A stretch of 64,000 bases of DNA. It comes from Calendula officinalis (lineage: Eukaryota > Streptophyta > Magnoliopsida > Asterales > Asteraceae). The notes beneath the pieces were generated by a model. The model saw only the letters and a program-made list of their open reading frames with translations, made no database searches and was not told where the DNA came from. Made by a program: the position numbers and the translations under genes. The stretch covers positions 12,790,001 through 12,854,000 of the forward strand of contig OY970823.1 in NCBI GenBank assembly GCA_963853835.1. Reading direction: 5' to 3'. Within the stretch, counting starts at the first letter, position 1; every line of letters starts with the position of its first letter. Positions 1-12,882 of this stretch are shown piece after piece.

Positions 1-413
1 AACTAAGTTCAATAACTATTGAACCTTATGCTTCCATAAAACTCTTAAACACTTTTATTAGAAAAACTTTCTAATTACTAGCATCTAAATACCTTGAGCT
101 ATCAAGACATTATTCATACAACAATCAAACAAATATATATAACATGAAATATAAGTAAATCAAAACTTGACTTACAATCTAGTCATAAACCTTGACTAGT
201 GTAATTATCACACATGCACACAATATAATTCAACCATGAATTCGATAATTGATTAAAACCAAAATGAAACTTGTTTTTAATATAAAAATAAAAATTATCC
301 AAACAATAAAGTAAATTGTTTAAAAACGAATCCACTGAAAACTGAATAAAAAAAAAACTTGGTGCTCGTGGGATCATCACCATCTCATACCGGTCACCAT
401 CACTTTCCATCTT

Positions 414-498
414 CTGCAATAAACGATTGCAAAAGTTAGATTACTCGTAACGTACTTTACAAGTATCTAAAAGTGTTTAAGAAGTGTGGTTGTGTTAC
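414..498 (-). other. Possible 85-nt intron at the 3' end of the copia gag
   Basis: On the minus strand a strong donor (CAG|GTAACA) lies inside the last codons of the gag frame. An acceptor (TTTATTGCAG|AAG) with an upstream CTAAC branch-point-like sequence lies 85 nt further on. Splicing would replace the last residues by a few others and then stop, so it would not open a pol frame. The sequence signals are seen; splicing itself is inference. Confidence 0.35.
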
Positions 499-1384
499 CT
501 GAGGAACTTGCGTTTCCTCCACTACCACTTGCACCCTTTGGACAATTTCTTTTCCAATGCCCAGCCTCACCACACTTGAAGCACCGGTTCTCGGTCCTCG
601 CAGTGTTAGGCTTAACCTTCTTGACCTTTTGTTTGACACCTTTACCATTTGGCACTCCTTGGTTAGGATAGGTTTTACCCTTTCCTTTACCACCATGCAC
701 TTTTCTCTTCTTCCCACCGCCACCGCCGTTACCGATCAAGAGAACGTCCTTAGATTTGGACCCCAAACTCAACTCAGCTGTCTTGAGCATGGAATGTAGC
801 TCAGCAATGGATTTCTCCATATTATGCATGTTGTAGTTGACCACAAAAGGCTTGTAGTCATCAGACAACGAGTTGAGTATAGTATCTGTTGCCATTTGCA
901 ACGGTATGGGGTGACCAAGTCTAGCGAGGTGATCCATGTGTCCCTTCATTTTCATGACGTGGGCACTCACCGGTGTTCCTTTGACCATTTTGCAAGAGTT
1001 GAAGGCTCGATTGATGTCAAACCTCTCGGTGCGAGCTTGCTCTTGAAATGAATCCCTAAGTTGCTGGATCATTTCAAATGCAGGCACATCCATAAGTCCC
1101 GCTTGTAACTCAGGACTCATGGTGGCGAGCATTAGACAACTCACATCGAGTGCATCACTGACATGCTTATCATAAGCTTGCCTCGTTTCAGCTCTGGCAT
1201 TAACAGCAGGGGTGTTCGGTACTGCTCTCTCCAAGACATACCACTTTCTCTCATGTTGGAGCACAATACAAAGATTGCGCTCCCAGTTGAGAAAGTTTGA
1301 CCCAGTCAACTTGTCCTTTTCGAGGATTGAGCGAAGTGAGAGATTGTTGGTACTTGTTGTCGCAATCACATTTGTTGCTGCCAT
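467..1384 (-). CDS. Copia-type Gag polyprotein (gag-only element)
   Basis: An intact 305-aa frame for a Ty1/copia Gag, the particle protein that packages retrotransposon RNA. Residues about 20-230 form the plant copia Gag region, with the signature LTGSNFLNWERNL near the N terminus and DRIxRAFNS-like spacing (RFDINRAFNSCKM) in the middle. A lysine/glycine-rich basic stretch follows, then one CCHC zinc knuckle (CFKCGEAGHWKRNC) about 30 residues from the end. The start is the ATG at 1384, just downstream of a TCTACAA context. In related copia elements the knuckle is followed in frame by protease; here the frame stops after a Ser/Gly-rich tail and no pol is seen in the remaining 466 bases. The element therefore looks like a gag-only (TR-GAG-like) derivative. 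The part left of the window could still hold pol remnants. Confidence 0.82.
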   Translation of the reverse strand: MAATNVIATTSTNNLSLRSILEKDKLTGSNFLNWERNLCIVLQHERKWYVLERAVPNTPAVNARAETRQAYDKHVSDALDVSCLMLATMSPELQAGLMDVPAFEMIQQLRDSFQEQARTERFDINRAFNSCKMVKGTPVSAHVMKMKGHMDHLARLGHPIPLQMATDTILNSLSDDYKPFVVNYNMHNMEKSIAELHSMLKTAELSLGSKSKDVLLIGNGGGGGKKRKVHGGKGKGKTYPNQGVPNGKGVKQKVKKVKPNTARTENRCFKCGEAGHWKRNCPKGASGSGGNASSSGNTTTLLKHF

Positions 1385-4046
<2,662 letters not shown>

Positions 4047-4058
4047 GCTCTGATACCA
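4047..4058 (-). promoter_or_regulatory. Primer-binding site (initiator tRNA-Met)
   Basis: The minus strand reads TGGTATCAGAGC, the complement of the 3' end of plant initiator tRNA-Met. It lies one base from the LTR end (CCCTACA). It fixes the element orientation as minus and identifies 4060 onward as its 5' LTR. Confidence 0.85.
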
Positions 4059-4059
4059 C

Positions 4060-5215
4060 TGTAGGGATTTACTACGCACCATGCGACTGATCAAACACTT
4101 GGGTCGACCACCTAGTACACGAGTTCGAACCATGACTGACCAAGAACATGAACTTGTTCTTGACCGGTTAAAACTAACTAGCTGATTTAATCCCTAAATG
4201 CGGAACTGGGATTAAACCTAATCCTTAAATCCTAAAGGATTGGGATGTTAGAAAACTAGATTAGGTTAACAAGAAAGAAACCTTGTACGAAGAACTCGAA
4301 CACACACATTGCTTGTGTGTATTCGTCGACCATCAACCAAAGAACCCTAGGGTTCTTTGGTCGAAATTCGTCCAAGAGGGAGAAGGAAGAAAAGGGTTTT
4401 CCCAAAACATACCTTGTTGTTTGCTTAAGATTGATCCACTGATGATGAACAAATCGAGCGATCTTCTAGTTGATCTAAGCAATGAACTTGTTCTTCAAAA
4501 CTTGAAGAACACGAAGAACGAAGAACACGAAGAACACAAGACTTGTGTTCTTCCCTTGATCTTGTTCTCGGCCGAAACCAAGGAGAGGGAGGGCTAGGGT
4601 TTCGTGAGGTGTGTAAGGGAATAGAATGATTAGGTTTAAATGAAACCTTAAGCCTTCTATTTATAATAGAATAAGTTTCATTTAAGTCCTCCTAGTTTAA
4701 TTAAGATTAATCTCTTAATTAAACTTATCTCTTACACTTTAAACCCTTATAGTTTAACTAGTTTATTATTGTTGCACTTAACTACTAAATGTCTAGTATT
4801 AACACACTAATAATTCGGTACCCATATACACGAATTATATACTTGTGTTTATACTTCTAATAGTTAATTATATAATAACCTTTATATAATTTATACAACA
4901 ATATTATCAAATTACTATATGATTTAATAGCTTTAAATCATAACACGGATAATCTATAATTAACACATTGTATATTTACTCAACTAGTAGACATACAAAT
5001 ACTTGTATTAATTAGTTAGTTAAACTAATCTAGTAATAAGTTAAACTTTAACTTAATACTTAACTGATTCATAATGACTATTATGAATCATTCCTCTTCG
5101 TAGTATCATTGCTTATCTTGCTCGTATTACATGCACTCACCGGTGTGACCCTTAAGTGTTTCGTAGGCATGGATGTATCATCATATGTTGACTGACTGTG
5201 CACATAATTCCTTCA
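4060..5215 (-). repeat. 5' LTR of the copia-type gag-only element
   Basis: On the minus strand the LTR would run from TGAAGGAATT (5215) to CCCTACA (4060), about 1.16 kb, directly abutting the primer-binding site. A TATA box (TATAAATA, minus strand, 4658-4665) sits where the U3/R boundary is expected. A 104-aa open frame on the plus strand in this LTR has no recognisable domain and is not called. The outer boundary is estimated from the TG terminus and the change into gypsy-like gag sequence. The partner LTR lies outside the window. Confidence 0.6.
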
Positions 5216-6407
5216 GCATCATCCACCGTCATCCGGTAAGCTCCACTCCCAAGTGAAATAGCATTCTCTCTTTTAACCCGAAAATGACGATCTCCCGACC
5301 GCCCCATTCCTTGACCTAGTCTTCATTTTTTTTCTTAAAGGACAATCACTCAATTTATTCCCACTTTAGACAATTCCAACATACTCCACCAAGATATCCA
5401 CAATCTTTTACTTTATGTCTGAACAATCCACATCAAACACATCGTATAATATGGAAAGTACAAAACTCTGAATGAGAAGATCTACAATTATTGCACCCTC
5501 GCAAATTCTGATTAATACCACCAACTGTTGAATTATGGTCTTGATTCCCTGTTTTTAGTTTCTCACCAAACTTCTATTTTGTTGTGTACCGTATGATCTA
5601 AATCTGATTTTATTTTATTTTTCATAACCATTTCATCGTTATACCTCTTTTATTAGAATCTGGTGTTATCCTCAATAGCTTTAGCCAGGACAAAAGACTG
5701 GGTAAAGTTTCGGCTAATCCAAAAGTACTCCTTTATTCTGACTAAAAGACCCTAATAAAGTATTGCACCTATGAGAGCTCATCGGTTAACCACTGTTTCA
5801 CAACTTTCAACTTTTCGTTGAAATATCTAATCAACTCATCAACTGTCATTCCCTCGGTCATCTAGATCAATAAACTTTTTCCTATTCAGGCTTTCTCAAA
5901 TTCCCTACTGTGTTGTTTATAATTCTTGTCTTGATACGAACCCCAAATATTATAATCCATTAGTTGTTTGCAAGCATACGGCGGATTCAAACTCAAATGC
6001 GATAGAAATTAAAAGTTATGATATGAATATGGTCTGAATAGTTATAATTAGAGGAGTCTGTGTTCGTACAATTTGAATTTATTGTTGTAACTCATGAATC
6101 GCATTTCTAAGCCCTTGAATCTGATTTTCTAACTCATGTATATGTTTTAATCTGTCTATTTTTTGCATTATTACCTGATGTACCTTTATTACTGAGGTCA
6201 AGGGGTCGGGTTCTCTTTATCTGTCATACCTGTAAACTCAATCACAACATCTCACAAATATTTAGTTTAAATCGTTAGTACCTAACATACTAACCTCTTA
6301 CATACTAATCACACTTTCCTATTTCCCACACACTAGGAATGTTTGACCAAACTTAAGCCAAGATTTGGGAATGCTACACCTAACTGCGTACACACCGCCA
6401 AATCAAG
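5216..6407 (-). pseudogene. Decayed gypsy gag
   Basis: Minus-strand remains of a Ty3/gypsy Gag between the LTR at 6423 and the copia insertion at 5215. Readable pieces include MTEGMTVDELIRYFNEKL (about 5870-5800) and SFVLAKAIEDNTRF (about 5700-5650). Around 5310-5430 there is a Cys/Gly pattern matching two decayed zinc knuckles in the usual place. Several stops and frameshifts break the frame, so it cannot be translated as a whole. The copia-type element appears to have inserted here, which makes this the older element. Confidence 0.55.
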
Positions 6408-6419
6408 GCTTTGATACCA
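6408..6419 (-). promoter_or_regulatory. Primer-binding site of the older gypsy element
   Basis: The minus strand reads TGGTATCAAAGC three bases downstream of the LTR end GGTGTTACA. It differs by one base from the standard initiator tRNA-Met site TGGTATCAGAGC. Confidence 0.75.
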
Positions 6420-7103
6420 AATTGTAACACCTCAAAATCTGAACCATTTTTTTTACAACACATGCGGAAGCGTTTCAAAAGTACACATATATAACTTGTT
6501 ATTCACAAGTTATAAAAAAACATAAGATGTATAATTTTACAAAAGTTAACTTTCCAAAACAGTATTACTTAACATTACGGCTGGACATCAAAATCATTTC
6601 TTTAAGTCTTGGTCAATCATTCCTAAACTTAATCTCCAAAAGACCCGTCCAACTACAACATGTAAATGATTCAACATAGTAGGGGATTAGCACGAAGCTA
6701 AGTGAATGAAAATATAACATTTTATATTGTCTAAGTACAACAACCTCGTTTCACAGCCTTCACAGATTCACAATCTTTACGGATTCACAATCTTTATAGA
6801 TTCACAAATAACGAGAGGTCCGACCGGTTTGCAGAACCTTACAACTGTTGTGGGCCTAACAACAGCTTACCGATAGCCCTTTACTCATTAGCAATTGTAA
6901 AGTTTCCTTAAGACACAACGAATATGCCAAGGTACAATTACCGTTATCTAACAGTAAACGAAAGCCCAACCCCACCCAGTCAGGATGATCTCTATACATT
7001 TCCATGTGCACATATCATTTTCCATGTGCACATATCATTCAATTAATTAACACATAGCCAGTTAATTATAATATACCATTAAAACTGGTCCCGCAATAAC
7101 GAA

Positions 7104-7540
7104 GCAGTACTAATGAATAAACACTAACTGATCAGCACTAACTGAATCAGCACTAACTGAATCAGCACTAACGGAATCAGCACTAACGGGATCAGCACTA
7201 ACTGATCAGCAACGGGATCAGCACTAACGGGATCAGCACTAACTGATCAGCACTAACGGGGTCAGAAGTAACTGATCAGCACTAACGGGGTCAGAACTAA
7301 CTGATCAGCACTAACGGGGTCAGAACAAACTGATTAGCACTAACGGTGTCATAACTAGCTAATCATCACTAACAGGGTCAGCACTAACGGGGTCAACACT
7401 AACTGGTCAGCACTAACTGGTCCGCACTAACTGGTCAGCACTAACGGGGTCAACACTAACGGGGACAACACTAACGGGGTCAACACTAACTGATCAGCAC
7501 TAACGGGGTCAGAACTAACGGGGTCAGCACTAAACACTTT
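7104..7540. repeat. Minisatellite inside the gypsy LTR
   Basis: About 25 imperfect tandem units of 13-16 bp of the type TCAGCACTAACGGGG, alternating between ...ACTGATCAGC and ...ACGGGGTCAG variants. The short minus-strand frame here (PLVLTPLVLTP-type) is only the translation of this repeat. Confidence 0.9.
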
Positions 7541-8904
7541 CAATTGCAACCAAAACCATCGCAATTTAAACAATACAAAGGTTATAAATCCACTCACCTT
7601 TGCCAAGTCTTTTCCCACTCAGTTGTCTAATATCACTGAGCCTCTTTTCCTTTTCCTGATAATCAAAACAATACCCGAATTAGTAATCATGTTTTATCAA
7701 ACATTTCAATTAACTAAACCACAAGACACTTGCATCTAGTAATATACAATCATCATTTTGAATTCATCAAAGTTAACTAGTAAAAAATGACTTTTAACAA
7801 TTATCCTCATTTTGACCCATACATCACATACTTATTAACTAACTATAAAAACCAACTTATGCACAATGTTTTCATATAATGAACAATTTACCACTTTAGC
7901 TTATTTGACCATTTTGTCACAATCAAAGTCAAAGTTAAATCCGAAAATGTATTTATTTCAATTCCTTAAAGTATTATGACCAAACGGGTCAAAACTTACC
8001 ATTTCGTTTTAATACCTCCAAATCATATAATTCAATCACCATTTCAACTTTTTGATCATTTTGACATAAATAAAGTCAAAGTCTAACTAGTTAAGTTTGC
8101 ATTTAACCAAATTCAAATATCTTGACCTAAACGGGTCAAAATTCAATTATTTTCTAAAACACTTAAAATATCAATTAATAATAATCTCACAATTCATCAA
8201 ATTATCTTACTTCATTATCAAATACATATTTATAAGACTTTGACTTTTCTTTTGGTCAATATTCAACTTTTAAACAACTAGTTCTTCATTTGTTAATTTC
8301 ATTCAACTTTAACATTTCTATCAATTTAGGTTATAACGAGTTACCCACATCAATTATAATCCTAAACACAACCACTTAACCTAACATAAACATAATTAGC
8401 ATAAAAATCATAATTCCCAAAACTAGGGTTCTTGACCTATTCATCTCCAAGATCACCCATAGTGATTTTGGTTCAAATCAAAATTTCAATCATTATATTA
8501 GTAACTATAACACTTAACTAACATATTCTAACCTAATAAAATCATCAATTTCAGTTTTTTAGTCAAAACCCACCAAAAACACATAAACCCTAATTAAAGT
8601 TTCTACTAAAACTTCAAGTAAGATGAACAACAACTACTTACCTTCTATATTTCTTGCACCAAAATGAGATTAAAGCTGAAAATAGCGAAGATTCAAGGAA
8701 TCTAAGATTATCCATGTATTTTTTTTGTTAAGAATGTATGTTTGTGTGTTGCTGTGTCTTCGTGGCAGAGAGAAAGAGATGATCACTTTTATGGTCTTTT
8801 ACCCACTCAACACCTCATCAACACGTGTTGATTCAAGAAAAGATCAGATTTTAATTAAACATAGTATAATATTGTATTACTGGTTCGCAGTTAATTAATT
8901 TATA

Positions 8905-9168
8905 CTCCCTCCGTCCCTAAATAAAGTTCCCATTTGTGTTGGGCACAATATTTTAGGAGATAGTTAGTGGTGGGGTATTTGGTATTACTTTTGAATAAAA
9001 TATAAGGTTTGATTGGAGAGAGAAAATGTTTTAAGAGATAGTTAGTGGTGAAAGTATTGATAATAATATTATTATATTAAGTGGGTCCCTTAAGTTTGAG
9101 AAATGGGAACTTTATTTAGGGACAAAACTTGAAGGTGAAATGAGAACTTTATTTAGGGACGGAGGGAG
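8905..9168. mobile_element. Stowaway-type MITE (Tc1/mariner)
   Basis: A 264-bp element bounded by TA target duplications (8903-8904 and 9169-9170). Both ends carry the classical Stowaway inverted repeat CTCCCTCCGTCCCTAAATAA, followed by a further matching stretch (AAGTTCCCATTT / AAGTTCTCATTT). There is no coding capacity. It lies inside the old gypsy LTR and so postdates it. Confidence 0.93.
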
Positions 9169-9389
9169 TAATATCTAACTAATTCCATTTTCAATAACTA
9201 AGATATATTTGGAACTTTGGTTTAAAAGTGAATCTACTAATATAAAAAATATTAAAATACCTACATATTTTTATTTCAACTCATTTTAACCCCTTGGTTA
9301 AAATAACAATTAATTTAAATAAATTAATAAATAATATTTATCACTTACCGAAAGTGATAAAACACTATGCCGGATTTCCGGGTGTTACA

Positions 9390-11640
9390 GTTTGTAATTT
9401 TATGCAATGTCTATAAAAGGACATAATTTTTATTTGTAAACAGATAGAACTAGTTAGTTTAATAAATTGTAAAACTTTTACTAAACAAACTTTTACTAAA
9501 CAAACTTTTATGAAGATATTATTTTATGATTTTTGGACAGTGTGATATAATCTCAAAATAATTAAGTATATAAAATCATTTAATTATTAATAACATGTTA
9601 TTAATATCTTTAGTAAACAAAACAAATGTATATTAAAAAAAAGGTTGAAAGTATTCATTGTAAAAGTTTAAAGGTTAAACTAATAACTATATTGTTCAAG
9701 ACAGTTAAACTAATAATTAATTTTTATTCAATAACAATTACAAATATAACTTTTAAGTAATAATTAAAATAATAAATTATATTAACATTAGAATATTACA
9801 ACAACAACAAAAAAAACTAATCAAAAGAAAAGGAAATAACTGACTATCCTATTAGCCCACAGTATATAATTAGTGTTATCCCGTGATACTTTGAGAAAGT
9901 TAGAAGTGAAAGGAATCAAAAGATCCGTTGAACAGGATTGAACCCTAGTCTCCAATTATCGTTTTGAGAATTGTATTATAACTGAATTTTAATGAGAATT
10001 GTATTATAAGGGTAATTATCGTTTTGAGCCTCCAAATCTCTTTAGAAATGCTAACGAGGTTCAGTGATGCCACGAACAACAACATCTATACATGTATTAT
10101 TTTCTCCTAAAATTATTTAATTATTTATCTTTCAATCTTAAGTTTAACCCCTCTTTAAATTTTATTTAACCAAAATTAAATTAAATTTTTCCTCAATTTT
10201 TTTATTTTTCATTATTTACTATTTTCTAAAATTGTTTTTTCCATTACGATATGAAAAATGATAAGTAAAATAATATAATATTTAAAGGTAAACATTAATA
10301 TAGATATTCTTATTACGATAAAATTACATTAATATCATATATTTAACTTTTTTATAGGGAATTAGATTAGTTTTTTTATGCTAAAGTTTTAGTCTATTTT
10401 TATATATGTTATCCTACAATGTGTTTTACCTTTATTTTTATTTTTGTTATTTCATTAGTTTAATAGAAACTACATATACCTTTTATATTTGATCAAATAA
10501 TATTAATGGTGTGCGAGTCAATAATCTAGTTATGAATATAACAGTGGAGAAATGAGCGGATTGGTCGAGGTAAAATTGAAGAAATCAAAAACTGAACCAA
10601 ATTGATTTTAGTATTTTGTTTAGTTTAGAAACCAAGGTTTTTGGTTTTGAATCTGTTTTGGTTAGGCTCAATGAAATTTAAAAACTGTGGAAACCAACGA
10701 ATATGAAGATCAAACCATTAACTACCTATGTGCAAAGGCAAGATATTAAGTTCCGGGGTCCAGGATCTGTTTAAAATATTAACGATGAGCAATGTATCCT
10801 TACAATATCGAGCGTGATATTTTGAAAAAACTAAACAACGAAATTGTTTGAAATGAGTTATTATCAGTATAAGAAGGAAGTATTAACGATAAACCGTAAA
10901 CTTACATCTCAAATGAAAACTGGATAAATAATAATAAAAATTTGAATCAAAATACTGTTTTAAAGTTTTTATGGGTTGAAGGACTCATATATCAATACCG
11001 ACAGTAGAAGATGAGAGATTACAGAACGAAAAACACTTAGAATTTATGGTCCATGGGCTAAATTTCTTAATAGTAGTTGGGCTAGCTTGTGCATTTTCCT
11101 TTTTGATTGGGGACCACACATACACCAGCAAATCCTATCTTTGAGACGACATAGGGGTGTATATTTTATCTTAGACAGGTGTCAATATGCACTCAACGGA
11201 TATACTCATGCCATTAATACTATCTTTTTTTTTTCCAGTTTTTTTGGTATCATCATTATAAATACACATACAAAAAATACAAAATACTCTATTAAATTAC
11301 TTTAAGCCTCGCCATTCAAGTCTTTCGGCTCTTCCTATAAGCGACGTGTTCAACCGACATATTACAAGGGGAAGCCGTCGGTTTTCTTGAGGAAGAGAGG
11401 CCGAACTCTCGTTGGAACTGGTGTTAAAACTAAACTTAAACAAGAATTGAAATCGGAAGAATTTGGTTTTCCCTTTTTAGGTTGATTTTTGTTTTTTTTT
11501 TCTTTTCTTTTTTCCCTTTTCTTTCTCGGTTCCGACTTTTTCAGCTCTAGGATCCGAACTTGATGATTTCGAATGAAACCATTATTTTAGTTCGATTCTC
11601 AATTCTTATTTTTTGAGCTTCTCAACTTCAGGTCTTCTTA
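9390..11640. other. AT-rich intergenic stretch without genes
   Basis: I see no credible gene, RNA or complete mobile element here. A small local duplication (AATTATCGTTTTGAG and GAGAATTGTATTATA, each twice) occurs at about 9955-10027. A slightly more GC-rich patch of unknown origin lies at 11310-11430. Confidence 0.6.
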
Positions 11641-11649
11641 TTTGATGCG

Positions 11650-11692
11650 GTTCCGGAACTGGACAGTGAACACATCTTTATCCCTATACAAA
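11650..11692 (+). promoter_or_regulatory. Candidate heat-shock element and TATA box of the Hsp20 gene
   Basis: GTTCCGGAAC at 11650-11659 matches the nTTCnnGAAn heat-shock-factor unit pair exactly. TATACAAA lies about 25 bp downstream (11685-11692), about 140 bp before the start codon. A second, looser cluster of TTC/GAG units occurs at 11769-11792 but is very close to the ATG. Motif matches are seen; function is inferred from the gene family. Confidence 0.4.
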
Positions 11693-11834
11693 AGTATTTT
11701 TTCATTAAATTATTTTGGTAATAAACTTAAAATATCCGTGTAGATATTATGAATCAGATTCAGAGGACCTTCTAGAGATTCCAGAGACTTCCTCATACTG
11801 AATAAATTACCCAAGAACACCTAGATATAATAAA

Positions 11835-11964
11835 ATGGCGTTATTTGGTGATCCATTCAGACGATTCTTCGTTAATCCTCGAATCTACCGGACCGGATCA
11901 ACAACAGGTCTCATGGATTGGTTTGAAACACCACAAGCTCACTTCATCAAAATCAACGTCCCTG
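11835..11964 (+). CDS. HSP15.7: Peroxisomal 15.7-kDa class small heat-shock protein, exon 1
   Basis: First exon of an Hsp20-family chaperone of 138 aa, an ATP-independent holdase that binds unfolding proteins under heat or oxidative stress. It encodes residues 1-43 plus the first base of Gly44: a short N-terminal arm with PFRRFF near the start, then LMDWFE and the beginning of the alpha-crystallin domain (HFIKINVPG). The start is the first ATG after an AT-rich leader. The exon ends CCTG|GTAACT, a good donor, and joins in phase to GATACAGC at 18976, giving the family-typical INVPGYSKED. Exon 2 ends in SKL, so the nearest named relative is the peroxisomal Arabidopsis HSP15.7, also about 137 aa. 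The intron carries an antisense retrotransposon. Confidence 0.85.
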
Positions 11965-12425
11965 GTAACTCTTCTCTCTCGTTCCCATCACTCAACACAA
12001 TTCTGATGCTAATTCTTCCTGCAATTTCTTAAATTAGTGGCAGATTTAACCAATTCATGATAAATGAGTCTGCAATTGCAACCAATTGAAGAACTTCCAG
12101 AAATATAAATAACATTTTGATTCATATCATGCCAATTATTGATGCAATTTTTTAAATCAATAACAGAGTCAACAAATATATGACACTACTTTGAGCCCTA
12201 AATCGCAACGAATTGAAGAACTGGTACGCATGTAAACGAGATTTTAATTTATGTTGATTCAAATATTATAGTCAACATTTGATGATAATTTTGCGTCCGA
12301 AATTGCAACGAATATGAAGAAAGCAATTTGAGATTGTGCTTAGGATTGGAATTTGATGTAGATTATTTGTTTATTGTATTTTGAAAATACAAATAATCTA
12401 ATATTAGTGACTAAAAATTGATTAT

Positions 12426-12737
12426 TGTTATAAATTAGATATGATTATGACCCTATTAGCATTTCATCAATGAACTTGCTACATCTATAACAAGAACATA
12501 AGATGAAGAACAATAACTAAAAAGAAGAGAGGAAGAGAAGTATGTAAACACTTATGAAAGTGTTGAGGTGCATTTGATTCATTTATTTCATGGGGTATTT
12601 ATACTAAAAGTTTTACCCTTGAATTACATGTACATATAAATGAAAAGTAATTTACTAGACATGGATTTGATGGAAATGACATGAAGGTTGAAAATGTGGC
12701 AATCCATTTAATGGTTTTGTCTTGCATATTCATAATA
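12426..12737 (-). repeat. 3' LTR of the intronic copia element
   Basis: Plus-strand ends are TGTTATAAATTAG and TTCATAATA. On the element strand it begins TATTATG and ends TATAACA, a TA...CA terminus rather than the usual TG...CA. A polypurine tract (AAGGGGGAG, minus strand, 12738-12746) abuts it. Confidence 0.9.
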
Positions 12738-12882
12738 CTCCCCCTTGGATGGCACATTTTCCAACTACTACTGCCTCGTTAAAAACCTTTGCTAAAGAAA
12801 ACCCTGTGGGAAAAAACTTTAGCGAAGGGAAAAAGACTGCAGTGCATAGTTTACTCCCCCTTATTTATGTAATCACTATTCT

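Larger units (their letters stand above)
6423..9389 (-). repeat. LTR of an old gypsy element (2.97 kb)
   Basis: Plus-strand ends are TGTAACACCT (6423) and CCGGGTGTTACA (9389), an inverted terminal pair typical of plant gypsy LTRs, and a primer-binding site and decayed gag lie on the left. It is therefore the 5' LTR of a minus-strand element. The interior is AT-rich and carries the minisatellite and the Stowaway MITE listed separately. Bases 9390-9394 (GTTTG) may be one copy of the target duplication, but the other end is outside the window. Confidence 0.75.

Noticed and set aside
4283..4597. 104-aa plus-strand frame in the copia LTR
   Set aside because: It is antisense to the LTR transcript, overlaps the R/U5 region, has low complexity (repeated KNEEHEEH) and no recognised domain.
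7427..7618. PLVLTPLVLTP-rich small protein
   Set aside because: It is the product of the LTR minisatellite only.
9925..9960. Possible tRNA gene (GGATTGAACCC resembles a T arm)
   Set aside because: No acceptor stem, D arm or anticodon arm could be found around it.
11769..11792. Main heat-shock element cluster
   Set aside because: The TTC/GAG units are imperfect and only about 45 bp from the ATG, leaving little room for TATA box and leader; the 11650 site is preferred.
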